From Pollenia angustigena (lineage: Eukaryota > Arthropoda > Insecta > Diptera > Polleniidae), in the NCBI GenBank assembly GCA_930367215.1, contig OV884058.1, positions 168,436,478 to 168,500,477 of the forward strand: a stretch of 64,000 nucleotides of DNA. Reading direction: 5' to 3'. Below are positions 1 to 10,948 of this stretch, piece by piece; the stretch's first letter is position 1; each line of letters opens with the position of its first letter. The notes beneath the pieces are model-generated. The model saw nothing but the letters and a program-made list of their open reading frames with translations, made no database searches and had not been told where the DNA came from. The translations under genes and the position numbers were made by a program.

Positions 1-829
1 ATTAAAGTATTCAGAATATTAGCGCATTATTAAAATTTTAATTCATTATTTTTCTAAATCTTTATTTTAAAACCTAAGCAATTTTTCTAAATTAACTCTT
101 TTTTATTTAACAAAAGTGTTATTTTCTTTTTAATTGAAACAATTTTTACACCCAGACTACAGTAATGGAAAGGATCCCTGCAGGAAATGTCACTAGTGAA
201 TCTGTACTGATTCAGTATTGACACATTCACCAGTACTAGTGACCCCAGGCAATGTTATTTACAATAGACTTTTAACATGTGCGTGTCATTGGAAATCTAC
301 TACTGACGTTGGTACTACTGACTAGGTACTGACTAGGTAGTTTCTTTGGGAACATTTGTAGACATTGGAACCAGAGAATCGCTAGTACATTTTAGTAAAA
401 GTCGTCTACACTTTTTGTAAGAATACGAAATCATAACAATCTTTTTTCATTATCTCTTTAACTTTTATAGGAATTGTACTTCTCAGTTGTTATTGATAAA
501 ATCTTTTTCGTATTAAAGCCAAATATAGTGGCAAATGTAATGTAGTGTTGACGCTTCGTTGACAATGTCACCAATAAGTCGACAAAACTGGTGACTTGGA
601 GATACTTGCACCCAGGTTTCCTTCAAGGATATTAAATGTTTTTTCTAGTATGAATAACACATACAAATATTAATCAAAGAGCCACTTTTAAGAATAAATA
701 TCGACTCAGAATCTTTTCTAAGTCGATCTAACGAAGTATGTCCGTTCATCCATCCGTCCGTCTGGGTTGTCTGGTTGTCTTAAAAATAATAATACGTTAA
801 AATGAATTAAAAATTAATAACATAAAATA
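1..829. other. AT-rich stretch, no gene seen
   Basis: No open frame of interest. A weak inverted repeat (GTCACTAGT at 189-197 against ACTAGTGAC at 235-243) and a pyrimidine-rich GTCCGTC stretch near 750-775 are all that stand out. Probably decayed repeat sequence. Confidence 0.4.
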
Positions 830-1376
830 ATTAGTATTGTGGTTATTTTGTTCAACTTTTTATGGTTTTTAATCCAAATTTTTAATATTTTTAATTAGGC
901 TTAAGTTCATCAAATTTAATTTTCATTAAATTATTTTTATGAAGAAAGGAATTTTACAACATGAAAATTAATTAAAATTTATTGATAATTTTTCATTCTT
1001 GACTCAATCTGGGCTCGAACCCAGGTATTTACGGACAGGTTACCCTGACACGTTTCGATTGCAACCACTCAATCTCCTCAGAGGGCTTGCCGTTTAACAC
1101 TCGCAGCCATCTAACACTCGCAGCCATCTGACTGCTGACGTCATTAGTCAAACATCAATCCTTAAACCAAATTGTATTTAACCTTTGGTAGATCGAAATT
1201 TTCTTTGAATGGTTATCTATTTTAATTTATTTTACATGTTCTTCCTTTACTTTTGTTTTTTCGTACTATTGTCAAGAATTCTTCTTGAATTTCAAAGTAC
1301 GTATTTTGTTTTTGTTTTTTCATTTGTTTGTCTTTTTTTCTTGCTGACCTTTTCAGCACAACTTGAAGGACAAATA
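830..1376 (-). repeat. tRNA-like dispersed repeat, copy 1
   Basis: A unit of about 547 bp that recurs at 19877-20414 and in part at 20447-20686. Near its middle the minus strand reads like a degenerate tRNA: a B-box-like GGTTCGAGCCC with flanking CTGGG/CCAG stem (about 1008-1025) and a weak A-box-like TGGTTGC segment further upstream. The acceptor arms do not pair, so this is not a working tRNA gene. A tRNA-derived SINE or a composite retroposon is the likeliest reading. The tRNA-like part lies in the middle of the unit and not at its edge, which is unusual for a simple SINE. Confidence 0.6.
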
Positions 1377-1439
1377 ATAACATAAAGTTAACAAATGCCA
1401 AAGGTACCCCGGTACATTGCTGTAAATGTTAAAATTTAT

Positions 1440-1790
1440 AGCCTTAAGTTCTTTCAGGACTTGAAACTATCATTAGATAATTAATTTTGAAAACACGGGT
1501 AGAGGGAGCTTTTACCCATTTTGCCCTATTTTACGCCCTAAATTTTGTAATTTCCAAAAAAATATATCTTAAAGTTCCTTTAGATGCTACAGGGGCTGCA
1601 TGCCAAATTTTAAGAAAACTGGTTAATTAGTTACGAAGATATAGGGAGGGGGAGCTTTTACAACTCTTGCCCTACTTCACGCCCTAAATAATAAAAATTA
1701 TAGGCTATAGTTCCTTCCAGATTTCACACTATTTGCCTGCCAAATTTCAAGAAAATCGATTGATTAGTTAAATTTGACCCACAAATATCT
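1440..1790 (+). repeat. degenerate tandem repeat, about 165-bp units
   Basis: At least two units share the phrases GGGAGCTTTTAC, TTGCCCTA, ACGCCCTAAAT and CCAAATTTTAAGAAAA followed by GATTAGTTA. The same units lie in reverse orientation at 29470-29950, next to a Helitron-type 3' end, so this is probably the internal array of a truncated Helitron-like element. Confidence 0.55.
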
Positions 1791-2002
1791 TATTGCACAC
1801 TAAATCAGGTTCTCATACAAATACCAATCTTAAAAATATTGAGCTCTTAATATCAAAAATTCCTTACAAATGTTGGTATTGACATACAAATTATTGTAAA
1901 TAGATTTAACGAAAGCTAATTTGTCATGGAAAAATGCTATGTTGGTGGGTCCTGAGTGGACCACTGGTCCCATAAAAACCCCTCCCTAAAATCATATAAA
2001 CG

Positions 2003-2239
2003 GTGTTGCCGTTTTCAAAAAAATTACGGTAAAAAAATTACTTTTTGTAAGAATACGTTAGAAAAATTTTGATTTAAATTGGTCATTTCCGGTTTTGCAG
2101 ATGAAAAAAATTTTTTTTTCAAATAAATTTTTTTTTTATTAAAAGATTTATCGATTTTCTATAAGAATCAATTAAAACATTTTTTTTTTTTCTTTTATTA
2201 ATTTTGGCTCAAAAACATTTTTTTTGAAAACGGCAACAC
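2003..2239. mobile_element. MITE with GTGTTGCCGTTTTC inverted ends
   Basis: The left end GTGTTGCCGTTTTCAAAAAAA (2003-2023) is matched in reverse complement at 2219-2239. The 237-bp interior is A/T homopolymer-rich and has no frame. I could not define a clean target duplication, so the superfamily is left open. Confidence 0.7.
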
Positions 2240-2391
2240 TTTACCACCCCGTAACTCGACAAATAAATTCTTAATTATTCATATTTACTAGAACTATAGT
2301 TATGCCAAATAAAAAGCAATTCCAACAGATTTTTTTTATTAGGTTGTCCATTTCACAAATAATGCCTTATATGTATGTTAACCTTTATGTG

Positions 2392-3827
2392 CTCGGTAGT
2401 CTACATTTGTAGCATTTTTGCAGAAAAAGTTGAATAAAAATAAATTTCCACAACAACAGGGACCTGAAATTTTCAGAAGCGTCCTAAAAATCAATCAAGT
2501 TTTGGCTATTGACACGTTAAAAAAAATAATTTAGAGCACCCCCCAGACCCTACTTTTCAAAATAACCATCTCCTGGTCGGTAGTCTACAAACGTAGACAC
2601 CATATTAAATGTATGCAAATTCAGATCGTTATTTTACTTAACTCGGATTTTTTGAATAGGGCATGTCGAACATGTAATTTAGTATTTTTTTTTTTTTGCT
2701 AAATTTTGTTTTGTTGTGCACGTTTGTGTTTGCATGCGTGTGCTTTAGGGTTGCCAGACGGGCTTGATTGTTAAGCTTTTTCAATGAGTGTCAATAATCA
2801 AGAAAAAAATATCATTTGTCAAGCTTAACGGGAGTTTTAAAATTTATTCCATAAAATTGTTAAGAAAATCAAGAAACAATAACAATTATTGATCTAGTTT
2901 GTATTTTTGGGCTGCAGTTATGATGTATTTTGTCGGATAGAGGAATTTTGAATTGTTAGAAGAAGAATGTATATAAGGACTTTCAGAGTCTACTTTGTTT
3001 TTTTATTTATACCATAACCCATTAATTTGAAGCATTAATATTGTCTTTAGAAAGAAATTTTGGGTTTACAGATATTATACGAAACATCGGAGTAAAATTA
3101 AGTCCTTCTATCTCATATTGTATGGGAGTTCCTATACCAAAACCGTGATTGCTAGAAGAAAGAGGTAATTATTTGTCTATAACTAGATCATTTATTTTAA
3201 GTTTATTTTATGCGAAACTTGAATAGAGTTCATAATGTATAACAAGACTTTTAAAAATTAAGTTTTATGGGTAGACATTAAAGGCAGGAAGTAATTTGTT
3301 GCGGATATCTTAAACATTTGTGGACCGATCTGGCCGAATTTTAATTGCAAGCCATTCCGGTCTTTATAAATACACATCTTCTTCAGAAAACCCATTTCAA
3401 CGTTTACAAGGACAGAAAAACCGAAGGACAAATAGATGGGGATCGTTAAATCAACTCCGCATTTATTGGATAAATATTGTAAAAATTATAAACTCATATA
3501 AAAAACGAACTGACGTATGTATGTCCACCTGTGTTGAAGGGTATAAATAATATAAACTTTTGTTGTCAATTCCACCGAAATACGAATTGTAAAGCAAAAT
3601 CAAGTTTGTTCTTTTCAATGCCAAGTTTATTGCCAATTTCGATCTGGCAGGCGTAGTGGGCTTGATTGTTTGACCCTGTTATATTTTACAAATATGCATT
3701 AAAGTATAACACCCACCAACTTATGTTTTTTTGATGTGTGGACATAGTTTTCCATACAAATACATATTTGCTACAAATGTAGACTTCCAACCGCCAACGT
3801 AAGTTTACAATCCCGAGCACGTAAAGT
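2392..3827. mobile_element. piggyBac-like non-autonomous element (TTAA duplication)
   Basis: TTAA at 2388-2391 and at 3828-3831 flank imperfect inverted ends, CCTTTATGTGCTCGG on the left against reverse-complement ACTTTACGTGCTCGG on the right. A second inverted pair, GTCTACATTTGTAGCA (about 2399-2414) against TGCTACAAATGTAGAC (about 3769-3784), lies just inside. TTAA duplication with C-starting ends is the piggyBac pattern. The 1.4-kb interior has no transposase frame; a 76-codon frame at 3320-3550 has no recognisable motif. Confidence 0.7.
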
Positions 3828-3889
3828 TTAAATACACGTAAATGTATTTATCTGGTTATGTTCAACATTATGAACTTTAATATTTTCGG

Positions 3890-4215
3890 CTCTCAATCTA
3901 AACAACAATGTTCTACTCTACAAGGCTATAATTAGGCCAATATATCTCTATGGTATCAAAAAATAAAGACGACAAAATAAATTATTGCGTCTAATTACTA
4001 CTGACCCATGTTGTATTAGTAACATGAATATTCATAAGGACCTAATATTCCATTTGTTTGCGACGAAATAAAAACCTTCAGATCCAAATATGAACGAAAA
4101 CTAGCAACTCAAACAAATCGGCTTGCATAGGATCTACTGTATTATAATGAACATCATCGCGCTCGTGGAACACTTTATTCAAAGAAAAAGGAATTTTCTA
4201 TAGCCAGAAATTATG
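3890..4215 (+). pseudogene. jockey-like reverse transcriptase, C-terminal scrap
   Basis: Translation across several stops and frame changes gives pieces matching the C-terminal tail of the jockey copy at 24977-27432: RRQNKLLRLITTDP, then NIHKDL, then KLATQTNRLA. No catalytic domain remains. The fragment is short, old and in plus orientation, with no visible 3' tail or target duplication. Confidence 0.6.
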
Positions 4216-5106
4216 AGATAATTTAAGATTTTAAAACTTATTTTTATAAGAAAGATCCAATTTTTAATTTAAAATTATGGGCTAAAAAATTTGGTTTCCT
4301 TTTATTTACATAAAACTAGACTGCACACGAATACGATAGTTTTACACTTTTTTCATACTAAATACGAAACTTTTACAAATAATACAAAAGTAGCTACGAA
4401 AATTTCTTTCGAAAATAGTAGCACAGATTATTTTTTAGTGTATGCAAAAAGTTCATATAGCACTTAAAGTGCACTCGGTTGCGTTGTATGTATTTGATTT
4501 CCTAGAACTTTTTAAAATTAAGCAGAAAGAATACCTTTTTCATAAAAAAAATTTTATGTAGTAAATTAAGCTCAACAAATCTCGTTTTTTTTTTTTTTTT
4601 TGCTTAAAAGTGTAGATATCAGGTATAGACTTTAAGGCCTCCTAATAGTATTGTATTCTTTTTTAAAATATTTTATAACACAACTGTTTGTTAGAAAAGA
4701 ACAAAGAGTACGATAAAAGTAGATTGAAGGCAGATTATTAAGGGAAGATATCAACATAATAAATGTGGTGTTAAAGTTTAGTAGCACTTTATAAAATTAA
4801 TGCATAATATTAATGTAAAGTTTTATTTTAATTTCAACGCCCATTTGGTTAAAAAATGTTTAATTAAAGAGTTTCTTAGAAAAAACGGGATTATTATTTT
4901 TACAAAAAAGGTCTTAGTGAGTAAAAAGCGATTACACAAAACATATTCACGCTATTAGATGGCAAAGTTTAGTAAACATTTTAAGTTTGAAAAACTTTAG
5001 CCAATATAACTACATATACAAAATTCGTAACAAAAATTCGAAGAATCCTGACAATATTTTACTATACACTTAATTAAAGTTATTTTACCCGATGCGATAA
5101 TTAAGT
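4216..5106. other. AT-rich intergenic stretch
   Basis: Poly(T) and poly(A) runs (for example 4585-4602) but no frame, inverted repeat or known motif that I could support. Confidence 0.4.
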
Positions 5107-5600
5107 AATTGGTTTATAAATTTATACAGAACAAGTAAGAAAGTATAGTCGATCAAGCCCGACCATATGATACCCTACACCACAGTATTTTATAACACAT
5201 CATGCTTATGTGTCCATATAAATATGGATTTACCCAAGTATGTTTATAAACTTCATTAAAATTGCTTTGAAAATTTGTGAGAGGCAGAAATTGCCCCCTA
5301 CCTCCCCTTGCAGTGCTATTTTTGAAAAACTGTATAGCCTTTGTGTCCATTAAGGTATGGAGCTATCTACGATTTAACTTTCATTAAAATCAGTTTGAGA
5401 GGCAGAAATTGCCCCTATCTCCCTTCGTGGTTCAATTTTTTTTTTTTAATTCATACCTTTTGTATATATATAGATATGGTTTTATCAATGTTTTATATTT
5501 CATTAAAATCGGTTTGATAGTTTCTGAGAGGTAGAAATTTCCCCCTACTTCCCTCCTGCCGTACCGACATCGTTAGTTCGATCGGTATACTTTAAGGGGG
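5107..5600. repeat. degenerate tandem repeat with GAGAGGCAGAAATTGCCCC units
   Basis: Three units of about 130-150 bp share TTTCATTAAAATC, GAGAGGCAGAAATTGCCCC and TACCTCCC (near 5250-5310, 5375-5430 and 5510-5570). They follow a CATATGATACCCTACACC phrase. Variants of that phrase recur near 36890. The 65-codon minus frame here (5153-5350) only reflects the repeat. Confidence 0.6.
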
Positions 5601-5741
5601 GTCTAGAACTAATATTTTAAGGCGTTACACACATCAGCACAAATGCAAAATACCCTCTCCACTTTTGTTGTGTGTGTATAAAAACAGCAAAATTTGATTT
5701 CAATTAAAAAATTTGTGATATTAAAAATAAGAAGTTTTCCT

Positions 5742-6505
5742 GGGGTCACGAACGTACGTTCGTACGCTTTTGATTTACAAATAATATAGAAAACAAAACT
5801 TATCCTATCATTTTTTTTTTGTTCGATTCGATAGCATTTGGGTAGCTCTATGTTTAGTGCAAAAAATGGAATTCATCGAGTTTAAGTTTTCATAATAAGA
5901 GTTATAAACGTGTGGTCACGAACGTACGCCAAATAGAAGTCAACTTTGGCTGACAGTAGTGAAATGTAAAAATCTACGCAATGGAACTGAATATTCAGAA
6001 GTGATTAATTTATTTTAAAAGTGTATTAATGTAGGTCTCCATCCAGTATTTACAAAATAAAATATCTCGCTTGGTTTTTGTTTAATTGGCTAATGTACCG
6101 GTCGCTAATTTACGGGTCACGTACGTACGATTTTTCCATATGTTTTTTATTGTTATCACCATGCATTTTCCCATAAATATCTTAAAATTTCCTTAACAAA
6201 AAAACTAAAAATTCCTTTTACAATTGATTGTTATGGAGAGATTATGAAGAAAGAGTGTAAACATAACATGTTTCTTGCATGTAAAATAAGTATATAAAAA
6301 TGTCCTTAGAAGTAGAAAATACAGAAAAATATAAAATTTTCCAGTTTCTAGCCCAATTTCCCAAACTAAACAGCTCAGATATGCTATGAAACCTTTCTTT
6401 TATAAGAACAAAGATTTTTTTATAATAATAAACAATAAAAGACGATGATAATCAACATTTTATTTTTTTATCCTGGTAGACCATTCTGGGGAAATGCCGA
6501 TTGTT
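5742..6505 (+). repeat. CACGAACGTACG repeat element, copy 1 (left end lost)
   Basis: Co-linear with the complete copy at 30354-31127. The hallmark is the 16-bp perfect palindrome ACGAACGTACGTTCGT at about 5749-5764, with further GTACG-containing boxes near 5917-5930 and 6117-6130. The left TIR present in the 30-kb copy is missing; the right end retains GGGGAAATGCC. Confidence 0.75.
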
Positions 6506-7061
6506 GCCGCCACTGGCAAAAACAGCTTAAATTAGTTTTACTAGTTTACATTACTTGTTAGAAAATAATCTATTACAATGAATTATTAAGCGTATGGAGT
6601 AAACGCTACCCGCGCCATTTACAAAACTCCATTTCTTTTTTTTATTAGTTATAAAACTTGCTCTTACTAGGCTGGCGTGGTGCTTGTACTTAGCCCGAAA
6701 GAATTGCTAATTATTAAAAATTAAAGCTCTAGTGGTTTCCATACCAAAAAGTGAGTCAGTTATACATGTACTTTATCAAATTGTTATTTTATACGTTCTC
6801 TAAATAATACCATATGTATATAATTTTAGGAATTTTAATATAAGAAACATTAGGTGAATAAATGTATATTTGAATTTTATCCCGTGTCTTCTTTATTCAA
6901 AATCCAGTGGAAATCATTAGCGAGGCGTATTCCTCATCGCAACACCCATATATTATTTATAATTTAATTTGTTCCAATATTTCGATATCCATCCGATATC
7001 ATTATCAAGGAATGAGTTACAAGTATATTAGAGACGTATTACAATCATCACATTCAATTTT

Positions 7062-7181
7062 GTACAAGTACAAGTACTTGTACAAATTACCCATCTAGGA
7101 GCATCCTACGCGCTGTACCATACAAATATTGCGGCTTAATAAAATTCTTTAATTTGGCCCCTAGGATGCTCCTAGATGGGT
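7062..7181. repeat. perfect 20-bp inverted repeat plus GTACAAGTAC palindromes
   Basis: ACCCATCTAGGAGCATCCTA (7089-7108) is repeated perfectly in reverse complement at 7162-7181 around a 53-nt spacer. It is preceded by nested GTACAAGTACTTGTAC palindromes (7062-7083). No coding content; possibly the two ends of a tiny MITE. Confidence 0.75.
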
Positions 7182-7238
7182 CAAATGTATGACCAACCCC
7201 ACTTTATTATTTGTTGCCGAATTTCGGTTTTAAATTTC

Positions 7239-8517
7239 GGTGGTTAAATTTCAAGGGCCGATGTTGATTTTGAATAAAACACAAACTATTTAGGAAATTA
7301 TTGTAATTTTATTTTATTATGATATATTGGTATTACTCAATTATGTATGGAACAAAATATCGGCCAAATGGGCGCCGCGACCACGGCGGCACACCTCCAT
7401 CCGATGGTCCAAATTTTCGATGACCCTGAGGCATAATGGAGGTTCTATGCCGTTAATGTGCCGAATTATCTCATCCTTTAGCTCTTGAATTGTTGCTGGC
7501 TTATCGACGTACACCCTTTCTTTCAAATAACCCCAAAGAAAAAAGTCCAACGGTGTCAAATCACATGATCTTGGCGGCCAATTGACATCGCCATTACGTG
7601 AGATAACACGGCCATTGAATTTGTTGCGGAAAAGAGCCATTGTTTCGTTAGCTGTGTGGCAAGTGGCACCGTCCTGCTGAAACCACAGATCGTCCACATC
7701 CAAAAAGTTCGTTATCATCTCACGATAGCGAACACCATTCACAGTAACTGCCTGACCGGCCTCATTTTGGAAAAAATACGGCCCGATGATGCCGCCAGCC
7801 CAAAAACCGCACCAAACAGTCACTCTTTGTGGGTGCATTGGCTTTTCGACAATCACTCTTGGATTCTCATTCGCCCAAATGCGGCAATTCTGTTTATTGA
7901 CGAATCCACTGAGGTGAAAATGTGCCTCATCACTGAAGATGATTTTCTTCGAAAATTGATCATCCACTGTTGCCATTTCTTGCCACCATTCTGCCCATTC
8001 ACGATGTTTGGAATGGTCAAGAGGCTTTAGTTCTTGAGCCAATTGCACCTTGTAAGCGTGTAAATGCAAGTCTTTATGCATAATGTTCATCAACGACGAG
8101 CGTGAGAGGTGCAATTGTTGGGCACGACGACGAGTTGAGGTGGACGGCTCTTCAGCCACACTATCGCGAACAGCAGCAATATTTTCTGCAGTACGAGCTG
8201 TACGAGCATGCACTGGTGTTCTCACATCTTCTACAGACCCGGTTTGCTCGAATTTTTCTACGATTTTTGCGATTGTACGAACATTTGGACGATCAAATTT
8301 ACCAAAAAAATCACGAAGTGCACGATATGCATTTTGATTTGAACGTCCATTTTCATAATAAGTCTGGATAACTTTAACACGTTGTTGGATTGTGTATCTC
8401 TCCATGGTTCAAATTGAGTAAGTCTGAAATAGAGAAATGTCAAATAAAATTCGGAAGAAAACTAGGCGTTTAGGTGTGGTTCACATTCAACATCGGTCCT
8501 TACAATTTAACCACCCT
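7239..8517 (-). mobile_element. mariner/Tc1-superfamily transposon, nearly complete
   Basis: The left end GGTGGTTAAATT..CCGATGTTGA (from 7239) is matched in reverse complement at about 8485-8517, giving imperfect TIRs of roughly 28 bp. They enclose one gene on the minus strand that fills most of the 1.28-kb element, the usual mariner/Tc1 plan. I could not fix a clean TA duplication: TA dinucleotides lie near both ends but not at matching distances. A decayed relative is at 62060-62815. Confidence 0.85.
7341..8405 (-). CDS. mariner/Tc1-type transposase (DDD), open frame
   Basis: This 354-residue protein would bind the element's terminal repeats in the nucleus and cut and paste it into new sites. 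Residues 1-110 look like paired helix-turn-helix DNA-binding domains (KVIQTYYENGRSNQNAYRAL near 11-30, TRRRAQQLHLSRSSL near 91-105). The catalytic domain shows D159 in IIFSDEAHF, D245 in FQQDGATCH and D282 in RSCDLTPLDFFLWGYLK. I count 36 residues between the second and third aspartates, unlike the 34 of classic mariner, so this belongs to another clade of the superfamily. Length is normal for the family and there is no internal stop or frameshift, unlike nearly every other transposase in the window. The ATG at 8405 is just inside the right TIR and no earlier in-frame start is needed. The copy could encode active enzyme; sequence alone cannot prove it. Confidence 0.9.
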   Translation of the reverse strand: MERYTIQQRVKVIQTYYENGRSNQNAYRALRDFFGKFDRPNVRTIAKIVEKFEQTGSVEDVRTPVHARTARTAENIAAVRDSVAEEPSTSTRRRAQQLHLSRSSLMNIMHKDLHLHAYKVQLAQELKPLDHSKHREWAEWWQEMATVDDQFSKKIIFSDEAHFHLSGFVNKQNCRIWANENPRVIVEKPMHPQRVTVWCGFWAGGIIGPYFFQNEAGQAVTVNGVRYREMITNFLDVDDLWFQQDGATCHTANETMALFRNKFNGRVISRNGDVNWPPRSCDLTPLDFFLWGYLKERVYVDKPATIQELKDEIIRHINGIEPPLCLRVIENLDHRMEVCRRGRGAHLADILFHT

Positions 8518-8523
8518 TTATAT

Positions 8524-8803
8524 GGTTTCTAGCCCCAAGTATTCTATTTAAAATGACATTAAAATCATCTTCGTATGTCAAGAAGTTTTCGAGATATTGA
8601 AGAAATTAGCTCAACACATTCGGCTAATTCTGCGAAATTATGACATTTTATATATGACATAACTTTCGAAAATCAAATTTTGAAATTTTTTTTCGTTCAT
8701 ATATGTTCCTTGTGAGATAAAAGGAACCTTCTCACCAAATTTCATTCAAATCGCAAGGGGTCGTGTCCCACTCTTGGTCGTTTTGACATGGAATTACCCA
8801 CTA
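8524..8803 (+). repeat. dispersed repeat shared with 20945-21224
   Basis: About 280 bp co-linear with 20945-21224. Shared phrases include TTTTCGAGATAT, CACATTCGGCTAA, TTTCATTCAAATCG, GTCCCACTC and TCATGGAATTACCCA or its variant. No coding frame; probably the terminal part of an unidentified DNA transposon. Confidence 0.7.
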
Positions 8804-8896
8804 TTAATTAGATATTTTTGAAATTTAAAATTTTCTGGAGTAATGTTGTTAATAAATATACATTAGACTGATTCAAAAAAATAAGTTGTCAATGTA

Positions 8897-9461
8897 GCCC
8901 TCTCAAAACTAACTCTGAGATATTTTATGAAGATTCCCAAAATATTTTTTTTACATGTGAACGCGATTAGTCGTTGTGTGTTTTAATATTGTTACTCGTT
9001 TTTATTATTCCTGAAGATGCCATCCAAAGGATGGGGAAATATTGAAAATAATAAAGAATACAATTTATTAAAAATCAATTGTGGCCTCGAGCTTATTTAT
9101 TAACATAGGATATTTTAGCCTTAGCAATAATTTCCCCTGAGATGAAAGGCCTCAAAAAAGGGCCTTAAAAATAGTATTTTTCAAGAACAAAAAGTTGAAA
9201 AGCATCAAATAGCTAACATTAACATCTCGCTTTCTCGAATCTGTGGATAGATTTTTAAAATGTTTTTATGCAGAAGCGAAGAACTCTGCCTTTCATATTT
9301 GGCCACTCATTCGACAAAAAAATTTACCAAACTTTTTATTCTTTAAAAATACCATTTTTGGACCCTTTTTTGACGCGTTTTAGCTCCGGGACCTTAACGC
9401 TAAAGCCCAAAAATTTTGGGAATCATCATAAAATATGTCAAAGTTAATTTTCAAGGGGAAA
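8897..9461. repeat. fold-back relic enclosing a hammerhead-bearing insert
   Basis: The arm at about 8897-8953 (with ATATTTTATGAAGATTCCCAAAAT) recurs in reverse complement at about 9402-9461. Between them lies an insert with a hammerhead core at 9002-9056, consistent with a scrap of a Penelope-like element landing in an older inverted-repeat element. Confidence 0.55.
9002..9056 (+). ncRNA. hammerhead ribozyme candidate (Penelope-type)
   Basis: Conserved core CTGAAGA (9011-9017), a stem II made of CCATCC/GGATGG around an AAA loop (9020-9034), then GAAA (9036-9039). A very short stem III (ATAT) and a putative AUU cleavage triplet follow. Stem I can pair TTC with GAA and, after an AA bulge, TTTATTA with TAATAAA. 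Penelope-like retroelements are known to carry minimal hammerheads of this type. Cleavage is predicted only. Confidence 0.6.
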
Positions 9462-9767
9462 CAACATTAACTTATTTTTTGCCCAAATTTTTAATTAAAT
9501 CTGATTTAATTTTTGATAAATGGTTTGATAGAAAAAAAATTGGCGAGAATTTTTTCTGTGTATGTGTTATGGACGCATCGTAGTAGCAACAGCCAATTAT
9601 GAAGTTGTTGCAAAATTATTGTTAAAATCGGTTTATCTTCAACACTAAACATGCCATCAGTGATGTAATAAACAGCTCGAAAAAATCCCTATTTTTTCCT
9701 ACGCGTTAGAAATATTGTCTCTAATATATCAATACAAATAAAACCATGTGTATAAATGTATATGTCA
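9462..9767. other. no gene seen
   Basis: AT-rich sequence without a supportable frame, inverted repeat or motif. Confidence 0.4.
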
Positions 9768-9998
9768 CAGTTTCAGTTAAAAGGGACATATGGGGAAAAA
9801 ATGAGTTTTTGAGAAAAACAATTTTGAAGTTAGCAAGTTAATTTTTTCATTATCAAAGGTGTATTTTATAGCTTACTTATGACGAAAGTAATACAGGTAG
9901 GAAACTGCGGTTTGCTGCATTAGAATGAGCAGATTGTAATTTTTAAGAATCACCAAAAAACGATTTTTTTATGCATAGGTCCCTTTTAACTGAAACTG
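9768..9998. mobile_element. 231-bp MITE with CAGTTTCAGTTAAAAGGGAC ends
   Basis: The left end CAGTTTCAGTTAAAAGGGAC (9768-9787) is repeated exactly in reverse complement at 9979-9998, and similarity runs a few bases further in. TCA flanks both sides (9765-9767 and 9999-10001), a possible short target duplication. Non-coding. Confidence 0.8.
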
Positions 9999-10430
9999 TC
10001 AAATATAAATTTTATTTAGAGTTGTTCCCAGGAAGCATTAAGGACATATTAGTTTTTTAAAATTACCGAAATGTAACTTCTCAGATCACTTTTGATGATA
10101 AAACCTTATTTACATGATGCATTGCTGAACAAATAAAAAGATTGCTTAAAAAACCAAAAATTATTGTCAATAAGTGAAAATAAATGAGTGCGCGAATAGT
10201 TTCTTTTTTTTCTTTTTGAGATCCTGATAACTTTCGTTTGGTTCAAAAAAAATTTTTTCAAATAATCAAGAGCTGCTTTTATCGGAGAAAAAATTAAAAA
10301 CATGACGGTTAAAAATTTATTTAAAATATAATCAAAATCTTAATTTAAAAAAGATTTTGTTATTCGTGCTTAATTCCCAGTTTTTATTCTTGATAAAAAC
10401 ACTTGAAATTTATTGTTGATGGGATAAGCT

Positions 10431-10476
10431 ATTCCTATGCATTTCACTGGTTGCTTAGGCCAGATCATCAGGAAAC
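10431..10476 (-). ncRNA. hammerhead ribozyme, dimer unit 1
   Basis: Read on the minus strand: stem I strand GTTTC, core CTGATGA, stem II TCTGG..CCAGT with a 9-nt loop, GAAA, a self-complementary stem III ATGCAT with no loop, and cleavage after AUA before GGAAT, which pairs with GTTTC including G-U pairs. All core bases of the hammerhead consensus are present. The loopless stem III implies activity best in a dimer, as known for minimal Penelope and retrozyme hammerheads. Confidence 0.75.
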
Positions 10477-10902
10477 TTCATCCATAAAGATTTTAGACAA
10501 ACTAAAGATATTAAACCAAAAAAAAACTGTTAAACGTATAAGACTTATAGCAACAGTTTTACTTGTAACAATATCAAAGCTTGAACAAAATACATCAACA
10601 ATAAAAAAGTGGGTTTATCTCGTCTTACACTCCCCACCACAATAAGTTGAAATTCTCTCAACATTAATTGTAGTTGTAAGTAGGTTAAGAAAAACAAAAT
10701 AAAAAACAAACAACAACTTACAAAAGATGTTGTCAATTAAGTGTTTTTTTAGGCCGTGCACTTGCCTGTTTATTATCAAAAAGTAATTTCAATTTTTGGG
10801 AATAAAAAATTTTAATTTAAAAAAGATTTTGTTATTCGTGCTTAATTCCCAGTTTTTATTCTTGATAAAAACACTTGAAATTTATTGTTGATGGGATAAG
10901 CT

Positions 10903-10948
10903 ATTCCTATGCATTTCACTGGTTGCTTAGGCCAGATCATCAGGAAAC
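10903..10948 (-). ncRNA. hammerhead ribozyme, dimer unit 2
   Basis: Same fold as the motif 472 bp upstream, with CTGATGA, CTGG/CCAG stem II, GAAA and the ATGCAT stem III all unchanged. Two equal cleavage sites 472 nt apart on one transcript would release a 472-nt monomer able to circularise. Confidence 0.75.

Noticed and set aside
1001..1082. A tRNA gene on the minus strand.
   Set aside because: Only the T-arm-like part is convincing; acceptor stems do not pair, and the sequence recurs as part of a dispersed repeat.
7656..8371. Plus-strand frames of 84-124 codons opposite the transposase.
   Set aside because: Antisense shadows of the real minus-strand gene, which has family motifs.
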